Positions 18,506 to 26,659 of a stretch of DNA of 64,000 bases are shown piece by piece. The stretch is taken from contig NZ_CP162023.1 in NCBI RefSeq assembly GCF_041320275.1, forward strand, positions 682,001-746,000. Direction: 5' to 3'. The position numbers were made by a program, and so were the translations under genes. The stretch is from Mumia sp. Pv4-285 (GTDB lineage Bacteria; Actinomycetota; Actinomycetes; Propionibacteriales; Nocardioidaceae). The notes beneath the pieces were generated by a model that saw only the letters and a program-made list of their open reading frames with translations, did no database searches and was not told the origin of the DNA. How positions within the stretch are numbered: position 1 is the first letter of the stretch; each line of letters begins with the position of its first letter.

Positions 18506-19828
18506 TCAGCCGAGGACGCGCTCCAGGTAGGCGTTGCCGAACGTACGCTGCGGGTCGAGTCGGTCGCGTACGGCGCGGAAGTCGTCGAGCCGCGCGTACC
18601 GGGTGCGCAACGTGTCCGCGTCGAGGGTGTGCAGCTTGCCCCAGTGCGGCCGGCCCTCGTGCTCGCCGAAGATCGCCTCGACGCCTTCGAAGTAGCGGCG
18701 GTAGTCCGTCTGGTGGAACTGGTGGACAGCGACGTACGCGTTCTCGCGGTCGTGGCCCGTGGAGAGCCAGATGTCGTCGGGCGCGGCGAACCGCACCTCG
18801 ATCGGGAACGACACCGTCTCGTCGAAGGCGTTGATCCAGGTGTCGATCTCGCGCAGCACGTCGGGCAGCGCGGCCCGAGGGACCGCGTACTCCATCTCGC
18901 GGAAGCGGACGCGGCGCGGCGAGACGAAGACCTCGTACGACCAGTCCGTGTACTCGCGGGCCGACAGCGCGCGGCCCGAGATCGCATTGAGACGCGGGAC
19001 CCAGCTCGGCTGGTGCTTGGCGATCCGGTTGACCACCTCGAAGAGGCCGTTGGACAGCACCTCGTCGTCGAGGAGGAACCGTGTGCGGGAGAGCGGCTTC
19101 CGCTGGACCCCGTCGGCGACGCGGTTGTTGCGCTTGACCAGCGTCCTGTCGGTGTGCGGGAACCAGTAGAACTCGAAGTGGTCGTTGTCGTCGACCAGGG
19201 TGTCGATGCGCTCCAGCACGTCCGGCAGACGCATCGGCTCCTCACGCGCGTGCAGCAGGAACGCAGGCACGCAGGCGAACGTGAGCGACGTGATGATGCC
19301 GAGAGCGCCGAGGCCGACCCGTGCGGCGCCGAAGAGGTCGGTGTCCTCAGGCGTGACGGTGAGGACCGTGCCGTCGCCGGTGACGATCTCGAGGCCGACG
19401 ATCGCGCCGGCGATGCCGGTGAGGCGCGCGCCGGTGCCGTGCGTGCCGGTCGACGTCGCGCCTGACATCGACTGCGGGTCGACGTCGCCCATGTTGGGCA
19501 GCGCGAGCCCGAGCGCGTGGAGCGCAGGGTTGAGGTCGCGCAGCCGCATGCCGGCTCCGACGGTGACGTGCCCAGTCTCGCGGTCGACGTGCTGGATGCC
19601 CGTGATGTGGTCCATCCGGACCATCACGCCGTCGGTGACCGCGATCGGGGTGAAGGAGTGCCCAGCCCCCACGGCCTTGACGCGCTGGCCGTTGGCTGCG
19701 GCAGAGCGTACGACGTCCGCGACGTCGGCAGTCGAGCGCGGGTGGGCGACCGCGACCGGGTCGGCGCTCGCGCAGCGGCCCCAGTTGGTCCACTGCCCGC
19801 TGGCGACGTGCGGCGTCGTGGTGGTCAT
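18506..19828 (-). CDS. D-arabinono-1,4-lactone/L-gulonolactone oxidase family flavoprotein
   Basis: 440 residues. N-terminal FAD-binding (PCMH/VAO) domain with AVGAGHSFTPIA, where the His is the usual covalent FAD attachment site, then the C-terminal ALO domain ending in HWGKLHTLDAD and LDPQRTFGNAYL. The family oxidises aldono-lactones with oxygen or another acceptor; in actinomycetes the substrate is often unclear. Start ATG 19828 overlaps the stop of the preceding aldolase gene (ATGA), so the two are co-translated. Confidence 0.9.
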   Translation of the reverse strand: MTTTTPHVASGQWTNWGRCASADPVAVAHPRSTADVADVVRSAAANGQRVKAVGAGHSFTPIAVTDGVMVRMDHITGIQHVDRETGHVTVGAGMRLRDLNPALHALGLALPNMGDVDPQSMSGATSTGTHGTGARLTGIAGAIVGLEIVTGDGTVLTVTPEDTDLFGAARVGLGALGIITSLTFACVPAFLLHAREEPMRLPDVLERIDTLVDDNDHFEFYWFPHTDRTLVKRNNRVADGVQRKPLSRTRFLLDDEVLSNGLFEVVNRIAKHQPSWVPRLNAISGRALSAREYTDWSYEVFVSPRRVRFREMEYAVPRAALPDVLREIDTWINAFDETVSFPIEVRFAAPDDIWLSTGHDRENAYVAVHQFHQTDYRRYFEGVEAIFGEHEGRPHWGKLHTLDADTLRTRYARLDDFRAVRDRLDPQRTFGNAYLERVLG

Positions 19829-20997
19829 CCGAAGTTCTTCCCTTCGCCGCGGTAGGTCGGCAGCGTCTCGACCGTCGCCGCACCGCCCGGAGTGGCTTCG
19901 GTGTGGACGAGGTGGACGGCGTCGAAGCGCTCGCACATCTCGCCCGCCTTGGCGTGCCGCATGAACACACGGTCGCCGACGCGCAGTGCGCGCGCGACCC
20001 GGCCGCGTACGGGAGTCTGGACCTCGCCCGCACCCTCGGTGCCGATGAGCGACAGCCCGTGCGGCCAGACCGGCGTCGCGAGTCGGCTCTTGCCGGCCGC
20101 GCCCGACGCGGCGTACCCGCCGGAGAACAGGGTGGCGATCTCAGGCGTCGGCTTGCGGACGACCGACAGCGCGTAGAACGCGGCCGGTGTCGACTCGAAC
20201 GCGTCGTAGCCGTCGAACAGCGTCGGCATGAAGAGCCCGGATCCGGCGGTCAGCTCGGTGATCGTCGGGTCCTCGCGCATGACGTCGAGGCTGCCCGTAC
20301 CGCCGGCGTTGACCAGACGGAGCTCGGTGACCTGCCGGACGGCGTCGACGATGCGGGCACGGCGCTCGACGATGTCGGCGAACGACCGGGTCTTGACGAG
20401 GCGGACGGCCGGGGACGAGTCCGGCATGCCCGCGATCTGTGCGTCGTAGAACATGAGCCCGACCAGCTCGAAGCCGGGACGCTCGGCGATCTCGCGGGCG
20501 AGCGCGATGGCGTCGTCGGGGCTGTGCACGGGGGAGCGGCGGACGCCGAGGTGGATGCCTCGGACCGGTCGCAGCGAGGAGTCGACGTCGATGCACAGCC
20601 GGATCGGCGGGTGGTCGCTGCCGACGATCGACTCGATGTAGGCGAGGTGGGCGAGCGAGTCGACCATCAGAGTGATCGACGCGGCGCGGTGGTCCTTGGC
20701 GACGAGGTCGCCCAGGGCCGCGCGCGAGACCGTCGGGTAGGCGAGCAGCAGGTCGGTGTGGCCCTGGTCGGCCAGCCAGACGGACTCGGCGAGGCTGTAG
20801 GTCATCGCGCCCTGGAACTCGTCGCGCGCCAGGGTCCGCTCGAGGATCTCGCGGACCCGCACCGACTTCGACGCGACGCGGATCGGCACGCCTCCCGCGC
20901 GGCGTACGAGCTCGTCGGCGTTGTGGACCAGCGCGCCGCCGTCCACCACCGCGTACGGGGTGTCCAGGTCGCGAGTCAGCCGCTCGAGACGGTCCAT
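19825..20997 (-). CDS. Amino acid deaminase/aldolase (D-threonine aldolase/alanine racemase-like, PLP)
   Basis: 390 residues. The PLP lysine lies in RVASKSVRV near residue 40, and the fold type III barrel is followed by a beta-domain with GTEGAGEVQTPV and VHLVHTEA. Proteins of this family act on D-threonine, D-serine or related hydroxy amino acids and use PLP plus a divalent metal. MDRLERLTRDLDTPYAVVDGG is the family start; an upstream in-frame GTG at 21021 sits about 7 bases after a -10-like CATACT and could be a leaderless start. Operon with the lactone oxidase downstream; the joint role is not known. Confidence 0.82.
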   Translation of the reverse strand: MDRLERLTRDLDTPYAVVDGGALVHNADELVRRAGGVPIRVASKSVRVREILERTLARDEFQGAMTYSLAESVWLADQGHTDLLLAYPTVSRAALGDLVAKDHRAASITLMVDSLAHLAYIESIVGSDHPPIRLCIDVDSSLRPVRGIHLGVRRSPVHSPDDAIALAREIAERPGFELVGLMFYDAQIAGMPDSSPAVRLVKTRSFADIVERRARIVDAVRQVTELRLVNAGGTGSLDVMREDPTITELTAGSGLFMPTLFDGYDAFESTPAAFYALSVVRKPTPEIATLFSGGYAASGAAGKSRLATPVWPHGLSLIGTEGAGEVQTPVRGRVARALRVGDRVFMRHAKAGEMCERFDAVHLVHTEATPGGAATVETLPTYRGEGKNFG

Positions 20998-21077
20998 GTT
21001 GGGCAGTTGTCCAATAGCCACGGTTTCAGTATGGAACAGAAATCTGGATTTGGACACCCGTCCAGTAGATCGGGCCC

Positions 21078-21338
21078 CTAGCCGCGACGGCGCCACCACA
21101 CGTTCGCCACGATGAGCGCGAGCACTCCCGCCGCGATGATCGCGGGGAGCTGCGGTTGCTCGCGCGCGTTCTGCTTCGCGTACTCGACCCGCTTCTTGGC
21201 CTCGCCCTTGACCTCGTCCACGCGCTTCTGCGTCTGCTTCTTGACGTCGAGACGGTCCGACAGCTCCTCGACCGTGCGGCCGAGCTCCTCGCGGGTCTCC
21301 TCGATGTCGCGCTGGATCTCGCTCGGATCAGTGGTCAT
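21078..21338 (-). CDS. DUF3618 protein
   Basis: 86 residues. The N-terminus DPSEIQRDIEETREELGRTVEELSDRLDVK is the DUF3618 signature, an amphipathic coiled-coil helix. A single transmembrane helix near the end (LPAIIAAGVLALIVANVWW) is followed by RRRG, giving a cytoplasmic anchor topology. It overlaps the upstream holin-like gene by 11 bases. DUF3618 and holin-like genes commonly travel together in Actinobacteria; their function is not established. Confidence 0.85.
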   Translation of the reverse strand: MTTDPSEIQRDIEETREELGRTVEELSDRLDVKKQTQKRVDEVKGEAKKRVEYAKQNAREQPQLPAIIAAGVLALIVANVWWRRRG

Positions 21339-21753
21339 GGTTTCGCGCTTCCTTCACCTCGGCGATGTCGGCCTTGACGTTCTCGACAGTCTGCTCGGGA
21401 ACCGGCGGGACTGCCTTCTGCACCTGCTTCTTGCCGACGAGCGCGAGCACCGCGGCGATCACGAACAGGACGACCGCGACGATGAGTGCGGCGAGCCAGA
21501 CGTCCATCACCAGCGAGAGCGCGGCGATGATCGCTGCGAACAGCGCGCCCAGGCCGTACAGGGCGAGCAGGCCGGCGGCGCCGAACTCACCGAGGCCGAC
21601 GCCGGCTCGCTTGCCCTTCTGGGTGAGCTCGGCCTGCGCGAGCCGCAGCTCGTCGCGGACCAGGCGGGAGGTCTGCGTGGACATGTCTCGGACGAGGTCG
21701 GCGATCGACTCGTCCGACTTCGGCCCCGCGGGCCGTACGTGTGGTTCAGTCAT
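21328..21753 (-). CDS. Phage holin family (Actinobacterial holin-X type) membrane protein
   Basis: 141 residues from ATG 21753. N-terminal amphipathic segment SIADLVRDMSTQTSRLVRDELRLAQAEL is the family signature, then two transmembrane helices (about 62-84 and 90-112) and a charged C-terminal tail. Despite the name, these chromosomal proteins are not known to act in lysis. Overlaps the DUF3618 gene. Divergent from the membrane gene at 21833. Confidence 0.82.
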   Translation of the reverse strand: MTEPHVRPAGPKSDESIADLVRDMSTQTSRLVRDELRLAQAELTQKGKRAGVGLGEFGAAGLLALYGLGALFAAIIAALSLVMDVWLAALIVAVVLFVIAAVLALVGKKQVQKAVPPVPEQTVENVKADIAEVKEARNHDH

Positions 21754-21832
21754 GGCACTCCTTCTCCGAGATACGACGTACCGGTGCCCGCGAAGTGCGC
21801 GACCATGCCCGCGGAGGAATAGGCTCTGCGCC

Positions 21833-22462
21833 ATGGATGCTGGAGGTGCCAACGACTTCGTTCTCGCGATCGTCCTGCTCGGCGTCGGCGCGGTGCTCGT
21901 GCTCTGGGGTGGCGCCGCGCTCCGTGTGCTGATCGCGCTCGCCGGCGCGTTCGTCGGGTTCTTCCTCGGTGCGGAGCTCGTGCAGGACCAGGCCGGCGGT
22001 GAGCTGCTCGGCACGTTCTGGGGCTGGGTCGCGGCGATCGTCGGCGCGCTGGTGCTCGGCATCCTGGCGTACCTCTGGTACTGGCTGGGAGTCGTCCTGT
22101 GGGTCGCGGCGATGGGCTACGTGCTCGGCGTCTTCCTCGCGAACGCGTTCGGCGCCGACGAGGACTGGGTCCTCATGACGGTCGGCCTCGCCGTCGCCGC
22201 TGTGCTCGTCGTGATCGCCGTCATCGCTCGGCTGCCGGCGATGCTGCTCATCGTCGTCAGCGCGTGGGCCGGCGCATCGCTCGTGGTGACCGGAGCGATG
22301 CTGCTCTTCGGCGAGATCGACTCCGAGCAGGTCGATCGTGCCTTCACGGTAGCCGACCCGGCATGGCTCTGGTACGGCGCCGTGGCCGTCATCTTCATCG
22401 TCGGGCTGATCGTCCAGCTGGGAGCGACCTCGCGGCGTTCACCGCAGAACATCGGCGGCTAA
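21833..22462 (+). CDS. Multi-pass membrane protein (DUF4203-like)
   Basis: 209 residues with about seven hydrophobic spans and almost no loops. Glycine-rich helices (AGAFVGFFLGAEL, GAMLLFGEIDSEQ) resemble the DUF4203 / TM7S3-like families. No catalytic motif is visible, so the function is unknown. ATG 21833 follows a GCGGAGGA site at a rather long spacing. A perfect hairpin immediately follows the gene and precedes tRNA-Thr. Confidence 0.75.
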   Translation: MDAGGANDFVLAIVLLGVGAVLVLWGGAALRVLIALAGAFVGFFLGAELVQDQAGGELLGTFWGWVAAIVGALVLGILAYLWYWLGVVLWVAAMGYVLGVFLANAFGADEDWVLMTVGLAVAAVLVVIAVIARLPAMLLIVVSAWAGASLVVTGAMLLFGEIDSEQVDRAFTVADPAWLWYGAVAVIFIVGLIVQLGATSRRSPQNIGG

Positions 22463-22471
22463 GATGGGCGC

Positions 22472-22492
22472 GGCTCCGCGACGTACGGAGCC
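22472..22492 (+). terminator. Hairpin between membrane gene and tRNA-Thr
   Basis: Perfect 7-base stem GGCTCCG/CGGAGCC around a 7-base loop, two bases before the tRNA 5' end. There is no T-run. It could end the upstream mRNA or mark 5' processing of a joint transcript. Confidence 0.5.
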
Positions 22493-22494
22493 AT

Positions 22495-22570
22495 GCCGGT
22501 GTAGCTCAGTTGGTAGAGCGCCTCACTTGTAATGAGGATGTCGCGGGTTCGACTCCTGTCACCGGCTCCA
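22495..22570 (+). tRNA. tRNA-Thr (anticodon TGT)
   Basis: Full cloverleaf: acceptor GCCGGTG/CACCGGC, D stem GCTC/GAGC, anticodon stem CCTCA/TGAGG with loop CTTGTAA (anticodon TGT), T loop TTCGACT, discriminator T and encoded CCA at 22568-22570. An integrase gene ending 98 bases downstream in reverse orientation marks its 3' end as the integration site of the mobile element. Confidence 0.97.
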
Positions 22571-22640
22571 GGGGTTTGTGCAGGTCGGCGGGGATTTGTG
22601 GATCGCGCGGCGCTCTCGCGGAGTCCCGTATGGCCGGCGC

Positions 22641-22662
22641 GGCAGCCAAAGTGGCAGCCAAC
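22641..22662. repeat. Tandem GGCAGCCAA repeats near attL (possible integrase/Xis arm sites)
   Basis: GGCAGCCAAA at 22641-22650 and GGCAGCCAAC at 22653-22662 are direct repeats spaced 12 bases start to start, between the tRNA and the integrase stop. Repeats at this position are typical arm-type binding sites of tyrosine integrases. Function inferred from position. Confidence 0.5.
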
Positions 22663-22668
22663 GACACG

Positions 22669-23814
22669 TCAGTCACCTCCGGTCAGGCGTTCGATGAGCA
22701 CGGATGCATCCTTGAGCAGTCGCTTGTCGACGTGCGTGTACGTGTCGAGCGTGAGGCTGATCTGCGAGTGGCCGAGCAACTCCATGACGACACGTGCAGG
22801 GATGCCTTGTTCGAGCATCAGACTCGCGGCCGTGTGTCGCAGGTCGTGGAGCCGGATCTTCCGGAGACCAGCCCGCTTGAGGAGCGCCTGGAACGCGCGG
22901 TAGTCGTTGCTGCGCTCGATCGGCGTGCCGACATGTGTGGTGAAGAGCAGGTCGAGTTCGTTTCCCTGCCACAGTTGGGCAGCCAGGTCTGCATCCGCCA
23001 ACTGGTCGCTCCTTCGACGCTTCAACGATTCCAGCACCACGGTGGGAATCGGTAGGACTCGTGCGGAGCGTTTGGTCTTGGGTGCGACGAGGGTGAACTC
23101 GTTGTCGATCTTCTGCAGGGCGTGGTTCACGGCCATGCTCTGGCCGTCGAGGTCGACGTCGTCCCAGGTCAGTCCGAGGACTTCGCCCTGACGGAGACCG
23201 AGAAGAAGCCCGATCAGCCAGCGTGCGGCGAGACGGTCCTTCGCTGCGGCGATGCGGAACTGCTCGGCCTCTTCGCGGGAGAAGGGGTGGATCTTGGTGC
23301 GGGTCATCGCTGGTGGGTCGACCATCTGCGCTGGGTTGATGGAGATGAGGCCCCACCGGACGGCGATCGTGAGACTTCGCCGGAGCATGGCATGCAGTCG
23401 GCGGATGCTGGTGGGGGATAGCTCAGACCGCTTCGCCTTGTAGAGGTCGGCGATGTGGTGAGGTCGGAGCGCGTCGAGCCTGATCCGACCGAGGGCCGGC
23501 TTCACGTGTAGGCGCACCTCTTGCTCGTAACGCGACAGCGTGGTGGGACGAACAGTGGAGGACGCAACGTCGGCGAGCCAGCGGTCCATCCATTGCGCGA
23601 CGGTGGGAGTGCGTTCGGCGCTCAACCGGCCTTCCTCGGCCTGTTGGACGAGTTTGCGCATCTCCTTGAGGACCTCGGACTTGGTCTCACCGCGGATGTA
23701 CTTCCGCTGACGGCTCCCGTTGACCCAGCCGAGATCGACAGCACCTCTCCACCTCCCGTTCTGCAGTTGGTAGACGGCGCCTTCTCCGCGGCTGCGGCGC
23801 CTTCCACTAGGCAC
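22669..23814 (-). CDS. int: Tyrosine site-specific integrase of the element
   Basis: 381 residues. An AP2-like N-terminal DNA-binding domain (1-60), a SAM-like core-binding domain (70-165) and a catalytic domain with the full set: R208 in LLLGLRQGEV, K246 region, H323/R326 in HDLRHTAAS, H349 in LLGHS and nucleophile Y359 in DTYTHV. It catalyses strand exchange between the tRNA-Thr attB site and the circular element. Its start overlaps the small upstream gene by 8 bases, forming an xis-orf-int operon read toward the tRNA. Confidence 0.95.
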   Translation of the reverse strand: MPSGRRRSRGEGAVYQLQNGRWRGAVDLGWVNGSRQRKYIRGETKSEVLKEMRKLVQQAEEGRLSAERTPTVAQWMDRWLADVASSTVRPTTLSRYEQEVRLHVKPALGRIRLDALRPHHIADLYKAKRSELSPTSIRRLHAMLRRSLTIAVRWGLISINPAQMVDPPAMTRTKIHPFSREEAEQFRIAAAKDRLAARWLIGLLLGLRQGEVLGLTWDDVDLDGQSMAVNHALQKIDNEFTLVAPKTKRSARVLPIPTVVLESLKRRRSDQLADADLAAQLWQGNELDLLFTTHVGTPIERSNDYRAFQALLKRAGLRKIRLHDLRHTAASLMLEQGIPARVVMELLGHSQISLTLDTYTHVDKRLLKDASVLIERLTGGD

Positions 23815-24052
23815 TTTCGCTCACCCAGCTGGCGTCATCCCAACGCGTGAGGATGATCGGCAGCGCGACCGACGTGACGCCGACCAACTCCATCCCTGAC
23901 AGTGGAGGCGCGGCGAACACGGCTACCTCAAGCGCTTCTCGGCAGTGCCGACGGCACAGCACGGCCGAGTGCCCGGCGAGATCCACGAGCTGCGCCAGTG
24001 GAGGGCCTGCGCAGCCGTCGTGGTCACAGCGCGGCGGGAGCGTCCGAGTCAT
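23807..24052 (-). CDS. Small Cys-rich protein between xis and int
   Basis: 81 residues. MTRTLPPRCDHDGCAGPP and AVLCRRHCREAL give a C-x4-C ... C-x3-C set, plausible as a small zinc-binding unit. Its start overlaps the end of xis and its stop overlaps the start of int, so it is translated with both. Longer upstream extension is in xis sequence and rejected. Proteins of this kind are frequent in actinobacterial integration modules but have no assigned role. Confidence 0.65.
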   Translation of the reverse strand: MTRTLPPRCDHDGCAGPPLAQLVDLAGHSAVLCRRHCREALEVAVFAAPPLSGMELVGVTSVALPIILTRWDDASWVSESA

Positions 24053-24239
24053 GGCTCGCGCTCTCGGTCGTGGTCTCGTGCTCGGCGACGAACTTTTCGA
24101 GGGCGGCGTACGGGATCCGACGAAGCACACCGATCTTGACGTACGCGAGCGCGCCCGCGCTCATCAGTTCGTAGATCTTGGTGCGGCCGATTCCCAGCTG
24201 CTCGGCCGCCTCGGTCGGCCGCAGGAGAAGTGATGTCAT
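24024..24239 (-). CDS. xis: Excisionase (MerR-like helix-turn-helix)
   Basis: 71 residues. LLRPTEAAEQLGIGRTKIYELMSAG is an excisionase-family winged helix-turn-helix, followed by LRRIPYAALEKFVAEH, the wing and end motif. It would bend attachment-site DNA and steer the integrase to excision. ATG 24239 is preceded by AAGGACGGGGACGCC. A 29-base overlap with the next gene suggests coupled translation. The operator-like motif at 24318 lies about 80 bases upstream. Confidence 0.88.
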   Translation of the reverse strand: MTSLLLRPTEAAEQLGIGRTKIYELMSAGALAYVKIGVLRRIPYAALEKFVAEHETTTESASHDSDAPAAL

Positions 24240-24307
24240 GGCGTCCCCGTCCTTCGGATGTCTCCTCAGGATCGAACGCCATGCGCGTCGTTCGGAAGAC
24301 GACTCTT

Positions 24308-24335
24308 GATGACGCCTGTTGACGCAACCCCGTTG
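24308..24335 (-). promoter_or_regulatory. Copy A of shared operator-like motif, upstream of xis
   Basis: GTTGACGCAAC at 24318-24328, with arms GTTG/CAAC, followed by CCCC. Read on the minus strand this is ACGGGGTTGCG then TCAACAGGCGTC, very close to the two halves of copy C at 31483-31517. Copy B stands before the XRE regulator gene. Placement before xis suggests control of excision by the element regulator. Confidence 0.6.
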
Positions 24336-24423
24336 GATGCGGCCCTCCCACCCTCCTGGCTGGACCGGGCGCACGCTCTTGGGCATGCGATCATGGCGCA
24401 ACACCGCATTCGGGAGGACGCCC

Positions 24424-24825
24424 GTGTCTCGACTCCCTGCAGTTCCTGCCGTGGCGCTGACGGCCTTGATCGCCGGCTGCGGAGCCGGCGACCCTTACGT
24501 CGCCGTGGAGGCGGGCATGCGTGATTGGCTCGTTACCGCGCATCAACGAGACGAAGCTGCGTGCGATCACATGACTGATGAGTACCGTCGCGCGCTTTCG
24601 GCCGCATCAACTTCGAGCTCTGAGGGAACCGAGTGCAGCCGGGCGCTGACAACGCTGGCCCCCGATGCGACGGTCATGTTGCCGCCGGCGGACGCAGCAA
24701 TGGATGTTCCGGTGTGGGATCCGTCCGGCGAGGCGCTTGTCGAGGTGAAGGATGGCTCGACGGTGGTCCAGTTCTGGATGCAGGTCGACGGCGACCGCTG
24801 GCGGGTGGCAGGAACACCTGACTGA
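24424..24825 (+). CDS. Putative lipoprotein of the element
   Basis: 133 residues from GTG 24424, preceded by GGGAGGA at 6-base spacing. A short signal peptide ends in the lipobox LIAGC, so the protein is likely lipid-anchored outside the cell. The mature part has two further Cys (near residues 41 and 60) and no family I recognise. Divergent from xis and convergent with the DUF4041 gene. Small lipoproteins in conjugative elements sometimes act in entry exclusion; here that is speculation. Confidence 0.65.
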   Translation: MSRLPAVPAVALTALIAGCGAGDPYVAVEAGMRDWLVTAHQRDEAACDHMTDEYRRALSAASTSSSEGTECSRALTTLAPDATVMLPPADAAMDVPVWDPSGEALVEVKDGSTVVQFWMQVDGDRWRVAGTPD

Positions 24826-24885
24826 TCCACGCCTTCATGCCTTCTTGGTGCTCCTGCGCCGCCCGCCAGCGGCGTAGTAGGCAAG

Positions 24886-26361
24886 CTAGATAGATGGTGA
24901 AGACGGCCAGCTCGTCCTGAAGTCCTCGGCCGCTGCGTGCGTCTTGAATTCCAGCACCGCGATGTTGTGGTGCTGCAAGGCATCCAGCACCGCCTGCGGC
25001 TCGACCTTGAAGAACTCCTTGCGCAGGTTCACCTTGTTCAGCCGCTGCGCTGCGAACTCGCGATGCAGCATCGCCTCAATCCCCACTGCGTCATCGCTGA
25101 AGAACAACGCGTGCACGTCGAAGATGAACGGGACGGACGCGTCGCCGAGCTCGCGGACTCGGTCCATTGGGTCGAGGCGTCGTGTCATTCCGATCTTGAC
25201 CACGCCTTCGCCGAACGCACCGACGTTGGAGATGACATAGACGTAGCCGGCACGGATGTTGGCGGCCCGGTAGTCGGCCTGGGCGATCTCGGCGTCGATC
25301 CGGGCGAGCTCGGCCTCAAGCGCGATGGCAGCGGCTTCATCACCGGAATCACGGAGTCGCTGGATCGAGTTGAGGTAGTGCGTTCTCTCCTTCTCCAGCC
25401 GCTCTTTCTCCCGCTTGATCTCCGCCTCGAGCACCTTCTGCTCCCTCAATTCGGCGCGGCGCTCACGCTCCAGTTCTTTGGCGGCAGCCAACGCCTGGAG
25501 GTGGCGTGCGGCAAGTTCCAGCTCTTGGAGCCGAAGGTGGTGGTAGTACTCGGTGACCGACAGATCGATCATCGTGCCCTGCTTCGCGATCTGTTCACGC
25601 GCAGTCGAGAGCCGCTTCTGCGCCGAGGCGAGGTTGCCGGCCTTCACGGTCTTCACGGCGTTCTCTGCCTCGGCGTTGTAGGCGCGCAACATGATTCGGC
25701 TCATCTGGTTGACGAAGGTGCGGCCCTTCGCGGCTGAGTTGTTGAACGTGAAGTTCGACGTGGCGGTGATCGCGTTGCCGATCTTGTTCGTCTGCCTGAT
25801 TTGTGAGCGCAGCGCCTCCAGATCGGTCGCCAATGCTGCCGATGCCTCCGCTGGGTGCTCGAAGTCGAACAGGCCGAACTCCTCGAGCGAAAGCCGGTCC
25901 CTGGTTACGATCATTGCGGCCTCTAGATGCGCCTTCTCGGCGTTGAGTCGGTCGACCGAACTCTTCAGGTCGGCCTCTATCTGGCGTAACTTTTCGATGT
26001 GGGATGCCCGCTCCGCGGCATCCATCGCGTCGAGATCGGCGAGCATGCCCTGCAACCGTGCATTCTCCGTCTGTAGACGAGTGGCGACCGACTTTGCGTT
26101 GAAGGCAGTGATCTTCTCCGGTGTCGCCTGCGGCACGGTCACAGGGGTGGTCGCAAGGGAACCGGCAGCCGTCTCCTTTGGGACGTCCGGTGTGGTTACC
26201 GCAGGCGGGAGGGAGACAGGCTCCGGTTGAGGGGGACCCGTGGCGTCGACGTGCTGCTGGCCGTTGGCTCCCACATGATCTGTCCAGCGCTGCCCATCCC
26301 AGAAGCGATGCTCAAAACGGCCGGTCGGATCCGGGTACCAGCCGGGTGCTGTCATCCCCAT
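24886..26361 (-). CDS. DUF2510 / DUF4041 / GIY-YIG (T5orf172) protein
   Basis: 491 residues. N-terminal PGWYPDPTGRFEHRFWDGQRWTDHV is DUF2510. A coiled-coil (about 75-150) leads into the DUF4041 region (160-290), a second charged coiled coil (290-360) and a C-terminal GIY-YIG-like nuclease domain of the T5orf172 class: YVYVISN, KIGMTRRLDPMDRVRELGDAS, and HREFAAQRLNKVNLRKEFF. DUF4041-GIY-YIG proteins occur in phages and mobile elements; role unproven, often suspected in phage competition. Here a DUF2510 head has been added. Divergent from the NYN gene with about 300 bases between. Confidence 0.85.
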   Translation of the reverse strand: MGMTAPGWYPDPTGRFEHRFWDGQRWTDHVGANGQQHVDATGPPQPEPVSLPPAVTTPDVPKETAAGSLATTPVTVPQATPEKITAFNAKSVATRLQTENARLQGMLADLDAMDAAERASHIEKLRQIEADLKSSVDRLNAEKAHLEAAMIVTRDRLSLEEFGLFDFEHPAEASAALATDLEALRSQIRQTNKIGNAITATSNFTFNNSAAKGRTFVNQMSRIMLRAYNAEAENAVKTVKAGNLASAQKRLSTAREQIAKQGTMIDLSVTEYYHHLRLQELELAARHLQALAAAKELERERRAELREQKVLEAEIKREKERLEKERTHYLNSIQRLRDSGDEAAAIALEAELARIDAEIAQADYRAANIRAGYVYVISNVGAFGEGVVKIGMTRRLDPMDRVRELGDASVPFIFDVHALFFSDDAVGIEAMLHREFAAQRLNKVNLRKEFFKVEPQAVLDALQHHNIAVLEFKTHAAAEDFRTSWPSSPSI

Positions 26362-26659
26362 GTCATCCCCAGAGCTCGTTAATCGATGCTGACCGAGCCA
26401 GATTCCCAGGTCAGGGCTCTTGCCGCGATTCCGGGGAGCCCAAACGCGGCGGCTTAACGCACGTGCGCAGGGTAGGCATGGGACTGCTGCACGCGGACGA
26501 TGACGCGCGCCAATCCTCGGGGCGGGTCGGACTCGTCACGCTCAGCGGCCATTGCGACAGGAGCCGATCCTTCATGCGGATGGCTGCACCGGTTTCGCGC
26601 AGCCTGAGTCGTCTGGCGACTAGGCTGCTCGAAGTCGGACAACTTACGGGTAGGGAGCC
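26362..26659. other. Divergent intergenic region before the NYN/NACHT pair
   Basis: 298 bases between two divergent cargo genes. It must hold both promoters, but I see no convincing -35/-10 pair. The NYN gene has a ribosome site TAGGGAG at 26651-26657. Confidence 0.5.
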
